The notes beneath the pieces were generated by a model. The model was given only the letters and a program-made list of their open reading frames with translations. It did no database searches and was not told the DNA's origin. Below, piece by piece: positions 12,501 through 25,600 of a stretch of DNA of 64,000 nucleotides. Each line of letters begins with the position of its first letter. The stretch's first letter is position 1. Location: positions 60,695,324 through 60,759,323 of the forward strand of contig OY755242.1 of NCBI GenBank assembly GCA_963576725.1. Direction: 5' to 3'. The translations under genes were made by a program, and so were the position numbers. Source of the DNA: Azorinus chamasolen. Lineage: Eukaryota > Mollusca > Bivalvia > Cardiida > Solecurtidae.

Positions 12501-15500
12501 GTCGTGTAGTTCGGAACCCCTGAACCAGATGCTGGCGAACATGATAACGGTGATAAGAATGATTGCTGCAGCCTGGCCCCAACACAAACAAGACCTTGTC
12601 GCATGATTCATTTGATTTGGTCATAAAATCAAGAAACACAAATTTAATATTTGCCATGAGCTCCAAGTCCGGTATTTCATCAGGTTTACATTCCCCGTAG
12701 GTGGCTTCCTTCTAGCTCTCAGCTGAGTCTTGGCATCAGATGACAATATGAACCATTCTTCTTTTACTAAAGAGACTGTATTTACAGCTCCAGTGACTGC
12801 TGTGCAAGCAGCTTGCTTCTCCTTGTTGGAAAGAGAAGTTTTGAACTTTCTCTGGGGAATGTTTTTGTGTTCTTTGTAATGCTCAGGTACAGCCAGTGTC
12901 ACCGGGCGAGAAAAGTTCTTCTTGCGGTTTCTTGTCAGACGCCATTTTGAGCCTGTTATTGCGAAATACATGCCGCTAACTGTAAGCTGATAGGTAAGTA
13001 ACTACAAGTTAAATTCAGCCCGTGCAACCGAGATAACATCAAAGTTTGGCTGATAGTTAAGTAGCTGCCAGCTAGACTTTAGCGGTCAGTTAAACTAGCA
13101 ATTTTAACTATGTGTCATGCAACCGGGCCCTGAAGGTTAAATTATCAGTAATAATGTAACACTTTTACCGTTTTTCCAGGGCTGCCAGAAAGTGGTCCTT
13201 CAAACTGGCAATACACATACTGAACGCCCGCATCATGTTGATATTTCTACCCTTGGCAAGCTTCAACTTCAGATCTCTGCTCAAGCCCTGGGATAGAAAC
13301 ATTGGAGTCAGGACTGTTCTTACGTACAGTAAAACATAGTCAATTCAATCAATTAACCTTCAGCCCACTGCGGACAGATGGGTGATTACCTATGCAAACA
13401 GTTCGGGTCAGATGAGACGCCTAGTAAGTCGGTGTCTCATCAGGATCCAAACTGTTTAGACACGCTGATTATAACTTAACCCTTTCCCTTATGTAAGCGC
13501 ATTTTGACGCATCTGCAAACAGAGTAGACCCATTTCAGACGGCCCCTGTAAGAGCCGTCTGATCAGGGTCTGCTCTGTTTACTTATGGTGTAATATAAAT
13601 ATGAGTGTACAGCTTCTTCCTGAGCCATGTGTTCATAAGCCATTATAAAAAAATAATCTTATTAATATGTATGACGTCATTATTTCCTCTATGAATATTC
13701 ATCAGGGAACAGGTTAAATTATGAAAAAGTAGGTGATGGAAAACGTGTAAAAATAAGTCTGCTCAGCAGGCTAAAGGTTAAGTATATTATCGGTCTTTAA
13801 CCGTTATTGAGCAGAAAATAAATATGTCTGCCAAAAACCAAATCTGTTCCATTTTTTAATGACTTTCGATTCTTACAAGCGTTTGTGAAACTGTTAACCG
13901 ATTGTCAAATATCTTGGACCCTGATGAGATGCCGAGTTATTCGGCGTCTTATCTGGATCCAAGCTGTTTGCAAACCAGAATCGGGTCTGCAAGGTACGTG
14001 GTAGAGTAATGCAGATAAAAGCAACGCAGAAAGCTCCTATACCTGCTTCTAAAACTCCCATGTTCAAAAAATGAATGACCGATTAGGACAGATTCTGCTG
14101 TATAATTGAAATGCAGCAGACGACACTGATAAGAAAGTCAACCTTTATCATCAACGTGTACAAGTTAAGTATACAGTAGAAACTGTCTTAAGTGGCCATC
14201 AAAAACAGGTCTAATAATCGGTATGTAAGGCAGGTGATAGCTTAATGCAGGTCAAAAGTAATTCGGAAAGCTCCGAAAGCTCCTATAGGAGCTTTTTTCT
14301 TTACATATGCCATGCATTAAGTAAACCACCTGCTTTTAAGACTCCTGTGTTCAATTAATGAATGGCCGCTTAAGAGAGATTCTATTGTATATACATTATA
14401 TTCTTTCGCTGCCATGCATTGAACTCTGCAAGATACAATAAACTGTGTTTGAAAATTCAGAATCGAACCTACGGCAATTTATAATGAGATATGCAAAGTT
14501 TATGAACATAATTAAGATTCCTACAGACTAGTTCGAAATTGGATAACGAAGTTTAAAAGTGGTGTGGTCTCAATATAATGAACCCTAAATCGGATGCAAG
14601 ATACACCTCCTGCGATATTGCTCGTATGACAGGCATCTCGGAAGGGTCTGCTCGTACTATTCCTTAAAAGAAACTTGGATTGAGGCGTAAAGTAGCTCGA
14701 TGGATACCTCATTGCTTACACCTGCTGTTGTGAAGTACATGAATTATTTCTGAAAGTAGGAGATCCTTCGAAAGCAAAAGCAGCAAAAATAGCAGAATCG
14801 GTTCAAAGCATCCATATTAGATTAATGGCGGCAATAGCGGTTATACATGTATTTGACTGTGTATACTGAGGTGCAGTAAAACCTCTCTATAGCGACCACT
14901 AAACTACATCAAGTATTTTGTGTTAAAGGCAGGTGGCTGTTTAAAGCAAGGTGAAAGTAAAACAGAACGCTCCTATACTAGCGTTCTGTTTTACTTTCAC
15001 CTTGCTTTAAGCAACCACATGCCCTTACAATACCAACTAATTAACACAATTTAGTGGCCGTTATAGAGAGGTTTTACTGTATACGGTCCTTATACAGAGA
15101 AGAGTGTTAAATAGAAACAGTTGATCAAATCGGAAGTTGTCAAAATTGAACCAGATCCAAATTGGACCAGACGTATTTTTTTTAACATTGTGGGAAGGGT
15201 GAGATAATATGACTCACTTATATATGTTAGTCAATCTGTGAAATCAGTCATTTCATGAAATGACTAAACATTTCAGTCATTTCGCGAAATGACTGTTTCA
15301 CTAAGCCATTTCATGAAATGCCTAAATTTCCCAGTCATTTGATGAAATGTCTAAACTTGAGAGGCCATTATTACACAGATTGACTAAAGACCATTAATGG
15401 GAATCAGGCAATGTGTGAAATGACTTGTATTTAATTAATTAAACAGCAATTGTTCACTCACATCATTATTTATGCATATTTTTCATTTAATACTTAATAA

Positions 15501-18500
15501 CTAGCACTTATTTCAGAAACATTACACAGCTGTTTTAATGATTTATGAAACTTTATTGTAATAACTTTAGTTTACATACAGTTTTACAAAAGTGATGTTT
15601 GTAGTTTTTAAGATACTGTTATCAACATAAATAGATTTATTGGTTTATTTGATTTCACCAATTTCACTTACATTTATCAAGTGATAAAAACATATACTTG
15701 TAACTGACTGGATAATAACTTAATTGATTTGTTTGTTTTACCTGACCTTTTCAGTTACATTAACTAGGCGATAACAAGAGATACTAGACAGCAGTGATTG
15801 GATTATCATTGAAAGTTCAAAGGGCTAATTATTGAATTCTGCAAACACCCGTAATATAAAAATATATGCCTGAAATGCGAAAATGGCATTTTTTCATGTG
15901 ATTTGCAATCAACAACATGACACAGATGAACATTGAAATGATTGTGAATAAACAATGAAATAGTTCAACCAACTTTAAGCGGTTACCTGTATTCAACCAT
16001 AAAAACAGACTATGGAGTAATGGGTTAAGAAGAATGTAATATAATTATAAATACATTATGAATAAACAATGCAATATTTCCAATAGCCTAGTAGTAGCAA
16101 AATGCACATCAAGGCATTCCGTTTTACTTTCAACCAGCTATAAGTGGTAACGTGCTCAACCAAAGAAACAGGCCATGGAGTAATGGGTTTAGTATGAAAT
16201 CATATAAACAATGAAATATTTCAAATAGCCTAGTATTTGGTAGCTTAAAACAGGTTTAAAGTTAAGCACAATACACATCAATGCAATCCGTTTTACTTTT
16301 AACCAGCTTTAACCCTTTTCTTGTTCTAGGTTTATTCCATATTTAAAAAAAATTATAATCATTGTTGAGACTAACCAAACAGGTCTATCAAAATGTCATG
16401 AGCAAACAGAGCAGACCCTGATCAGACGGCTCCTATAGGAGCCATCTGTTCTAGGTCTACGTTGTTTACAAATGCGTGAAAACACGTTTATATGAAGGAA
16501 AGGGTTAAGTGGTAACCTGTGTGTAAACAGAGACACAGGACTTAGAGTAATAGGTTAAGTATAATGTAATAAAATTATGAATACATTATCAATAAACAAT
16601 AAGAAATTTCCTATATTCAATCATTACAATGTAATACATAAAGCTAAAGTCGATTTAGTCATTTCGTGAACTGACTGGAGGTGTTTTTCAGTCATTTCAT
16701 GAACTGACTGAATATTTTAGGCATTTCGTGAAATGATTAAGTGAAACAGTCATTTCATGAAAGGACTGAAATTTTCAGTCATTTAATGAAATGACTGATT
16801 ACACAGATTGACTGTAACGTATATGCCCATTCAGTCTCTTCGTGTTTGTATTTTTGTGCTTCTATATGATATCTGTCCGCGAACATCCACTGGCAGATTG
16901 TTTTATTTTCTAAGTAGTAGTATTTACTGAAACTACTACATATGTAGATGTTGACCATTGGACGCTGTTGTCAGACCGGCGGGTGTTTGCGAATATATAA
17001 CCGGGGATGAAACGTGGTTCCATTTTTTGAACCACAGAGAAAAATAGATAATAAAATATTAGCTACCAAACATGGTCGTAGACCTGTTATTGCTAAAAGA
17101 AAGACGAGCGTCAAGAAAGTAATGCTGGCTGTATGTTTCGTTTTCGATATCAGCGGACTAGCAATCCAAGTTACAGTATCTAGGGGTGGCACAATCACGG
17201 GACTATTTTACAAACGTAAAGTACTAGGAAAGTTGCGTAAATATTTTGCTAAACGTCGCCTAAGGACCGGACTCAGAGGTGTTCGCATCCTTCATGACAA
17301 TGCATAAGCACATTCTTTTAAGGTCGTAACCGAAGTTCTAGAAAAGGAAAATTGAAAAGGTGGCTCTCTGGTAGAAAATATGATAGTCGAAATAGGCTGG
17401 GTCCTAGTAGTGGTTACCGTAGCATCCCCCCCTAGACTTTTTTTCATGGGTACCAAATTGTTCGTTGGGGTCCTCAGAACACATTTTGAGCATGCCCCCC
17501 AAAATAAGTTTGTCCCAGCTATGTTTTATTTAACGGTTTCCATGGTAACCCGAGGTAATTTTCGAAACTACCTTGGTTCAGAAAATGCGTAATAACTTTG
17601 CTTTTAGAAGCAATAGAAGGACAAAACAAGTACCAAAGTAAAGCAGAGACATATAGCTTGAATATGATATATTATTTAATTAATATTCATAAATGCATTC
17701 TTATGAATATTAACGAGGAAGTAAAAAAAATGCGTTTTTTAGAAAAAAGGAGTTTGTTGTTTAGTCTGAGAGGCTTATTAATGCACATAAATTATTGAAT
17801 TTCGGTTTAAGTTGTTTGTTGGGGTCCTAAGAATACATTTTGAGTATTTCCCCAAATAATATTGTCCCATATATTGTTTTATTTAACGGTTTCCATGGTA
17901 ACCCGAGGTAAATTTCGAAACATCCTTGGTTCAGAAAATGCGTAATAACTTTGCTTTTAGAGGCAATAGAAGGACAAAACAAAAACCAAAGTAAAGCAGA
18001 GACATATACCTTGATTATGATATATAATTTTAATAATATTCATATATGATTGCTTATGAATATTAATGAGGAAGTATAAAAAAAATCCGCCTTTTTAGAA
18101 AAAGGAGTTTGTTGTTTAGTCTTAGAGGCCTATTGATGCACAAAAACTATTGAATTCAGGTTTAAATTGTTTGTTGGGGTCCGCAGAACACAATTTGAGC
18201 ATCCCCCCAAAAAACTTGTGTCCCAGCTATGCTTTTTTAACGGTTTCCATGGTAACCCGAGGTAAATTTCGAAACACCCGTGGTTAAAAAAATGCATCAT
18301 AACTTTGCTTTTAGAGGCAAAAGAAGGACAAAACAAGAACTTAAATAAAGCAAAGACTTATTGAATATGATATGTAATTTAACTAATTTTCATAAATGTA
18401 TTCTTATGAATATTAATGAGGAAGTAAAACAATCCGATTTTTGTTTAGAAATAAAGGAGTTTATTGTTTAGTCTGAGAGGCCTGTTAATAAACAAGAGTT

Positions 18501-19589
18501 ATTGACTTCATGTTTGAATGTTTTCATGTGATCATACAAGGAAAATAAACTACATGTATATTTGTTTCAGGTAATATTTCTATAAAGCATGCATATTTCA
18601 GCTATTTTGCATATAATGTGCGCAAAGGAATAAGCACTTTTCTCTGAGCATTGTATTTAGTATTATTTTGAGTATAATATCTTTTCTGTGATTTATTTTA
18701 CGTAAAATACCAAAAACAAATTGTACCAAAACAGACGAGAGCAGAGGATCATTACTTTGTGTATATAATTGATTTGTTCATGTCTTTAGAATATAAATGC
18801 CATATTTATGAATATTAATGAGATGTAAAAATAAACACACTTAAATCAGCTGTTCTTATCTGTTATTTAATTAAAATCTAAAAATTTAAAGTTATTTAGT
18901 AGACTCCCATCTCTCTGGAGAGAGGAGGCTGTCGACCAAGAGGGACGCGATAGCCCTCCTCTACAATAGAGAGGGTCAAAGGGTCCTGAGTGATAGTGCG
19001 CAACATTGATGAAGGGTCGGATCGGAAGGGGCAGAAAGCGCGTGCCCCTAGGGTTGGGGCCTAGAAGGCCCAGAACCCCTAGGGCGGGAAGGGAAGGAAC
19101 CCTGAGATGCCAGTCCTGAGTTAGGGGAAAAGGGAAGGGTCATAACCGGCTCTTGGCCGGCCCCGCTGAGAGGCAGAATAGGGTCTGGTTGTCTTATCTT
19201 TCTTGGGAGGTCCCGTAAGAGGCTTACATTCAACCTTAAGATTTTTAAAAACAAAACACAGACCCGAAGCGGTAGGGTTCCTGGTAGAAGCCCTGTCAGC
19301 TCTTTCTCCTTAACGTTGTCACCGAAAAGTAGTTCGGAGGCAAGGAGATACGCCCATAGCTCATCCTTCGACTTGTCCTGCAGACTAGAGGAAGGTGTCA
19401 CGGCGACCGCGGAGCATATTCGCTGTCGATGTGAGCCATTGACCCAAGGCCAGTTGGGTTGAACGGCCCAGATGGTATGAACGGCACTTAGTAACTTCGG
19501 ATTAAAGCTCCACAGAGAAGGCCGCAGATAGGAGGTCAATGTTTGAAGCGAACCCCATCTGTTGGATGCAACTCCCGATGCTAAAGAAG

Positions 19590-19641
<52 letters not shown>

Positions 19642-22600
19642 GAGGAAAGGGGAATGGGGATCACTGAGGCACTGAGGGGGAGTCCCATTACCTTGCTGGT
19701 CAGGTCGCCAGTAAGGTGAAGCTTGCGATGTCTTCGCATAGAAGAGTAATGGTAAAACCTCGATCTGCGCCTGCAATGAGAGCGGTGCGAGTGCCGGTGC
19801 CCATTAGAAGAATAAGAAGGTTTTTTACGCCTCCTACGGGGTGGGGTGGGATGGGGGCTGGGGAGTACGAAGTGTACTCAGAAGATGAAGAGTAATTGCA
19901 GGGTCTAGACGACCAAGAACTTCTAGACTTAGCCAGAGCAGCTTCCTGTTGACTTTCACCACTGTAATGCGGTGTAGAGACAGAATGCCCAGTAGAAAAG
20001 ATTGGACTGGTAGATGTACCGGTCCACTTTGGTATCCCGGTCCAAAGGACCGGACCGGGACACCGGAGGCCCGTTGGAGAGCAAACTTAGGACACCGGGC
20101 CAAAGAATACACATAGACATCTTTGGGCCGGGTCTCGGTAGACCGGTCTGCCGGTGACGTCATGAAACGGAAGCACTAACACCAGGACACCGGGAACAGG
20201 TGACGGACAACTGGGCCTAGATTCAGCGGGACCAGGCAAAACTCTCCACACAACAAGCGGACCGGGAGACCTGGTAACAATAGTACCTGAGACCAAAACA
20301 AAGGGCACCATTCAAGTGGTAAACGGGGAACCCGCACCCGGACCAGCAGTTGTGTGCCGAGCTGCAACTAACAACTGGGGAATCGACTGCACCACAGGGG
20401 CTGTTGACGAAATATATTTTAAAGAAAAAGCAGGCTTCTTCTGAGCTTTAGAAGACAGTGATTTGTCTGTTGCTAGGGAGTCGCTGACCAAAGAGAAGAA
20501 TACTTCTCCCGTCCGGCAGCAAGTTCCCACGTCTCCCATGTCCAGAGGGATGAAACTAGACAGGGAGCTGAAGCGGAACATCCGCAGCAGGCCAGACACA
20601 CTTAATGAGTTGTCCAGCCTGCCGCGAAATGCCCGCAAGAAGCCTTGCGTTGCTCTGGCATGCTGTGGTAAATAATCAAGCAAATGCATAAGACATCGCG
20701 AGTAAGTTCGAAGTCACGCAATGTTAATATGAGTAAACATAAGATGATGATTGCAGCCGAGATGCTATATATTTTCCATTGTATTGCAAAACATTCATAA
20801 AAGTAATATTCCTCATAAAACATGCATGAGGCTCAATTCCTCCGCTGTATTTTCTTACAAGAAAGGTGTTGTTCACATGCATGTATATTGCAATATAATA
20901 GAAAAACTTACTTTCCTACAACAGTTTACATTCTTTATTAATATCCATGATTTTGAAAATAATATTCATTATCTACATATTTATATACATGAACATCAAT
21001 ATCTCTGTTTCAGTCAGTATCAAGCTCTGTACTGGTTAACTAAAATAATCTCAGATAAAAAGAACAGCTCATTCAAGTGTGTTTATTTTACATCTCATTC
21101 ATATTCATAAATATGCATTAATATTCATGAACCCAAAGTAATGGCCATCTGCTCTTGTCAATCTGTGTTCAATATCTGGTGTTTTACGTAAAATAAATAA
21201 TAGAAAAGATAGTACACTCGAAACAATGCTACATATAGTGCTTATGTTAAATTGCTTATTCATATACGCACGTTATATGCAAATTAGCTTAAATATACAT
21301 GTTTTTAGAAATATTACATGAACCAAAGATGTTTTTTTTCTTTGTATGATGATATTTAAACATTTAAACCTGCATTCAATAACTCTGTATATTATTAGGT
21401 CTCTCAAATTAAAAACAAACTCGTTTTACTAAAAACGCATCTTTTACTTCCTCATTAATATTCATAAGAATGCATAATGAGTATTAATAGAATTACATAT
21501 CGTAATCAAGCTATATGTCTCTGCTTTACTTTGGTTCTTGTTTTGTCCTTCTATTGCCTCTAAAAGCAAAGTTATGACGCATTTTCTTAATCAAGATAGT
21601 TTCAAAATTTACCTCGGGTTACCATGGAAACCGTTTAATAAAACATAGCTGGGTCACAATTATTTTGGGGGAATGCTCAAAAAGTGTTCTGAGGACCCAA
21701 CGAACAATTTAAACCTGAATTCAATAATGTATGTGCATTAGTAGGCCTCTAAGACTAAACAACAAGCTCCTTTTTCTAAAAAAGCGGATTTTTTTACTTC
21801 CTCATTAATATTCATAAGAATGCATTTATGAATATTAATAAAATCATATATCATATTCCAGCTATATGTCTCTGCTTTACTTTGGTACTTGTTTTGTCCT
21901 TCTATTGCCTCTAAAAGCAAAGTTAATACGCATTTTCTGAATCAATGCTGTTTCGAAATTTACCTCGGGTTACCATGGAAACCGTTTAATAAAACATAGA
22001 TGGGACAAAATTATTTGGGGAAATACTCAAAATGTATTTTGAGGACCCCAACGAACAATTTAAACCTAAATTCAATCATTTCTGTGCATTAATAAGCCTC
22101 TCAGACTAAACAACAAACTCCTTTTTTCTAAAAAAAACGCAGTTTTTACTTCCTCATTAATATTCATAAGAATGCATTATGAATATTAATTAAATCATAT
22201 ATCATATTCAAGCTATATGTCTCTGCTTTACTTTGGTACTTGTTTTGTCCTTCTATTGCTTCTAAAAGCAAAGTTATGACGCATTTTCTGAACCAAGGTA
22301 GTTTCGAAAATTACCTCGGGTTACCATGGAAACCGTTAAATAAAACATAGCTGGGACAAACTTATTTTTGGGGGCATGCTCAAAATGTGTTCTGAGGACC
22401 ACAACGAACAATTTGGTACCCATGAAAAAAGTATAGGGGGATGCTACGGTACCACTACTAGGACCCAGCCTAAAATGAAGTGTGTTCAGCTGTGCATCAG
22501 TGTTTATTAGGCGCCCCAAGAAGGACTATGAACAAGAAATATCTTTTAAAAAGATATTCAGCGGCATTCAAATATTGACATTATGTACAAAACAATATTG

Positions 22601-25600
22601 ATATTAAATATCTGCCAACTTAATTTCAAAGTTTGGAGATTCTGTTAGTACAGGGAACTAGATATATGAAGGGTTGCTTGTTATTATACTAGCAGAGAAG
22701 CATGCAATGGAAATGACTTGGAGTAGAATAAGCAATTATGGAAAAAAATCAAGTTACTTTTATAGGAAATCACTATTAAAATGTACAATGTCAAAGTATT
22801 CTGAAGTTAGTTCTTCATTTCACCTATTATTAAAATTTACTTGAAAGCATGTATATTTATATTGATATGAAGATAACTAATTGAATACACTTTAAATAAA
22901 GCATACAGAATTTAGTTTTTTGTTTGTGCAGAGTCTGTAATTACTTAAAGAACGGTATTTATCTATAGCCTGGATCAACGCATTAATCGACGTGTGTGCA
23001 TCATCATTAGTGACACCATTAACTGAATATACATGTATTTTTAAAACAATATAAAGTTAGCAATCTCAACCTACTACTCGATCCAAAGCCCCGGGTGATA
23101 GAGCCTAGATTTCAGATTTTATTTTTACACTCATCACATGTATAAATATGTGATATGAGGTACAAGTGATAAAGTATTTACATTAACACTATTTATACCC
23201 AGGCCGTAACAATAGCCTTCAGTAAGTAGCTTTATATCACAGAGAGCGAACAACCAGAGCCTTAATTGGTGCTGTGGTCGGGGATAGTAATGAATACTAT
23301 TAATGCTACTACTCTAATATACTAAACAACATTTCTTCTTTATTTCCTATAGCATTGCCTGTGAATTATGGTGGTTTCGGCAAACTACCTGTTCGTCAAA
23401 GTGGATGTGATCAAATGTGGTATTAAATTGATAGCAAAATGATAATAAACGTTTAAAAGTTTAATAGTGGTTTTGGCAAACTGGCAATAATGCTCAGCAA
23501 TCATTACCATGAGGTGATAAGTACGATAATGGGTTAGGAACTGATATAAAGTATGACACACCAAAAATTGAATAGTCAAAATTGATCCACACCTTTTGAG
23601 GAGAATAGATCTATATAGTTTTATTCAGTAATATTGTTTATGTATTATATACTCTAGTTTTGATATTGACCAAAGTAATAAATAATTGATATTGTTTTAC
23701 TGGTCATGGTAATAAACAACTATGTGACTACAGTATTGTACATGTATTTGAATCCACCAAAAGTTGAACTAAACAACATTTTGACTGAAAACAAAAAGCA
23801 TAAAGTGAGTGGCAAACAGTTTGGACCAAGACCAAAATCAAAACTGAATGGGCTAGTAAATCATTAGTAATGTGTTATGTGGCCTGGGGCTGTTTTAATG
23901 ACTAAACAATGTGACTATTGTATTTGAAAGCACCTCTTTATCACTCCTTGTACCCAAGGTTGAGTAAGTGTGAATATGTTACCTGCTTAGCTAATATCCT
24001 GATCTGTATAAACCAAAAAAATTGGACCACATATCAATATTTAACATATAGACAGTTATTTAATGATTTTTATTATTCAATTTTTGCTTTTTAATACAAA
24101 TTTTCAATTTTTGCCGAAACGTCCTAGGCCGAATAAATAGATGGCCAAAACGTCCTGGGCCGAAACATCCGGGGCGAAACTTCCTAGGCCGAAACGTCCT
24201 ACATTCAGTTTGGCCATGTGTAGAGGCATTATAAAAAGGCTGTATGCCAGTCAAGGGATTAACTAATGAAAATACGGTTTACTACAAAATACTTGTAGGT
24301 CATATGCAAATTACAATGCAACATAGTTTCTGATTGGTGGAAAACTAGAACAAAAGTGTAAATAGACAGCTAGCCGCTGAAAAAGCATTTCGGAACTGGT
24401 TGCCAAAATTAAAGTTATGTATATATCACAATGGAGACAACTTTGAAGGAAATAAAATGAAATAAACTGAATATTACTATCTTTATGCTTTGTATTGGCT
24501 CTAGGACAATACATATTGCGCACCCCTTCGTTATCATATATTCGCCATTGACAACGAAATAGTTGATTAACCCTTTCCCTTATGCAAGCGCATTTTGACG
24601 TATCTGCAAACGGAGTAGACCCAGATCAGACGACTCCTATAAGAGCCGTCTGATCAGGGTCTGCTCTGTTTGCTTATGGTGTAATATAGATCTGATTCTA
24701 CAGCTTCTGTCTGAGGCAAAATGTCCTGTGTTCATATGCCATTATAAAAAATAATCTTATTAATATTCATGACGCCATTATTTCTTACATGAATATATAA
24801 CAGGGAATGGGTCAATGTAAGGTACTGTAAATCTGTAGCTTGCTACAAACGAATGTCGTCCTAAAAGTGGCGCTGTGGTATCCGCGGTCTAATCCCGATC
24901 ATTAGTGTTTGCATAGAGAATCCCGGACTTGCCTAGTAATTGCAAAGACAACTGTTGCCACTACTATATCTGTACATTTTATTAAAATCAGTCGAATATT
25001 GCTATACAAGGCCAAAATATTATCCCCAAAATTGCAATACAAGTCCTGAATATTATCCAGAATATTACTATACAATCCCCGAATATTATCCTGAATATTA
25101 CTGTACAATTCCCGAATATTATCCAGAATATTACTATACAATCTCCGAATATTATCCAGAATATTACTATACAAGTACCGCATATTATCCCAAATAGTAC
25201 TGTACAATTCCCGAATATTGAATAGTATCTCGAATATTACTATACAAATCCAGAATATCACTTTTTTAAGCTAGATTTAATTTAGCTCATTTTAACCTAT
25301 GTTTCTTAAGGAATTCGCCCAGTATGTGTTTTGCAAACACTGCAGGCCCTGGTATGCACATTTTGCCTTCACACACATATATATAAAGAGACAGTATAAG
25401 CGAATGGGTAAAATGTGAAAATACAAAACAATCCTCAGATATACAGTATACCCTCCCTTAAGCGACCACTGAGTACTTGGACACAGTTGACCATAAAGCA
25501 GACCGACAGTCACACAGAAAACGAACATGGGGGTCCTGCATTAAGTCATCACCTGCCTTATAAATTTCTCCCTTTACTCCATAAATACGCCTTTTCTACA

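Larger units (their letters stand above)
10848..13134 (+). mobile_element. Decayed PIF/Harbinger DNA transposon
   Basis: The ends TTCAGGGCCCGGTTGCATGA and TCATGCAACCGGGCCCTGAA are exact inverted copies, and inverted similarity fades inward through the AGTTAAA region. Inside are a plus-strand Harbinger transposase in pieces and a minus-strand Myb/SANT-like accessory protein fragment, the two-gene layout of this superfamily. I could not define an unambiguous 3-bp target duplication. It sits within HSPA12 intron 1 or 2 territory, upstream of exon 2, and is inactive. Confidence 0.85.
17391..22475. mobile_element. 5.1-kb foldback element with tandem-repeat arms
   Basis: The termini TAGGCTGGGTCCTAGTAGTG and CACTACTAGGACCCAGCCTA are exact inverted copies. 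Each 1.5-kb arm holds about three tandem ~353-bp units in opposite orientation. Target: mariner codons for SRNEVCS, with AAA on both sides (3-bp duplication). The architecture recalls Drosophila FB/Galileo foldback transposons, but no related transposase is seen. The core is GC-rich and of different origin. Confidence 0.85.

Noticed and set aside
17380..18336. Several 60-70 codon frames in the foldback arms
   Set aside because: They recur with the 353-bp units and have mirror copies in the other arm; not conserved as protein.
19048..19776. 242-codon minus frame taken as a gene
   Set aside because: Contains a GA microsatellite (LSLSLS), has alternative-frame similarity instead, and lies within a transposon core; kept only as possible retroelement relic.
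24902..25261. 119-codon minus frame and 85-codon plus frame with YPEYYYTIPEYY-like repeats
   Set aside because: Produced by a 33-bp tandem repeat; both strands are equally open and no start or splice context exists.
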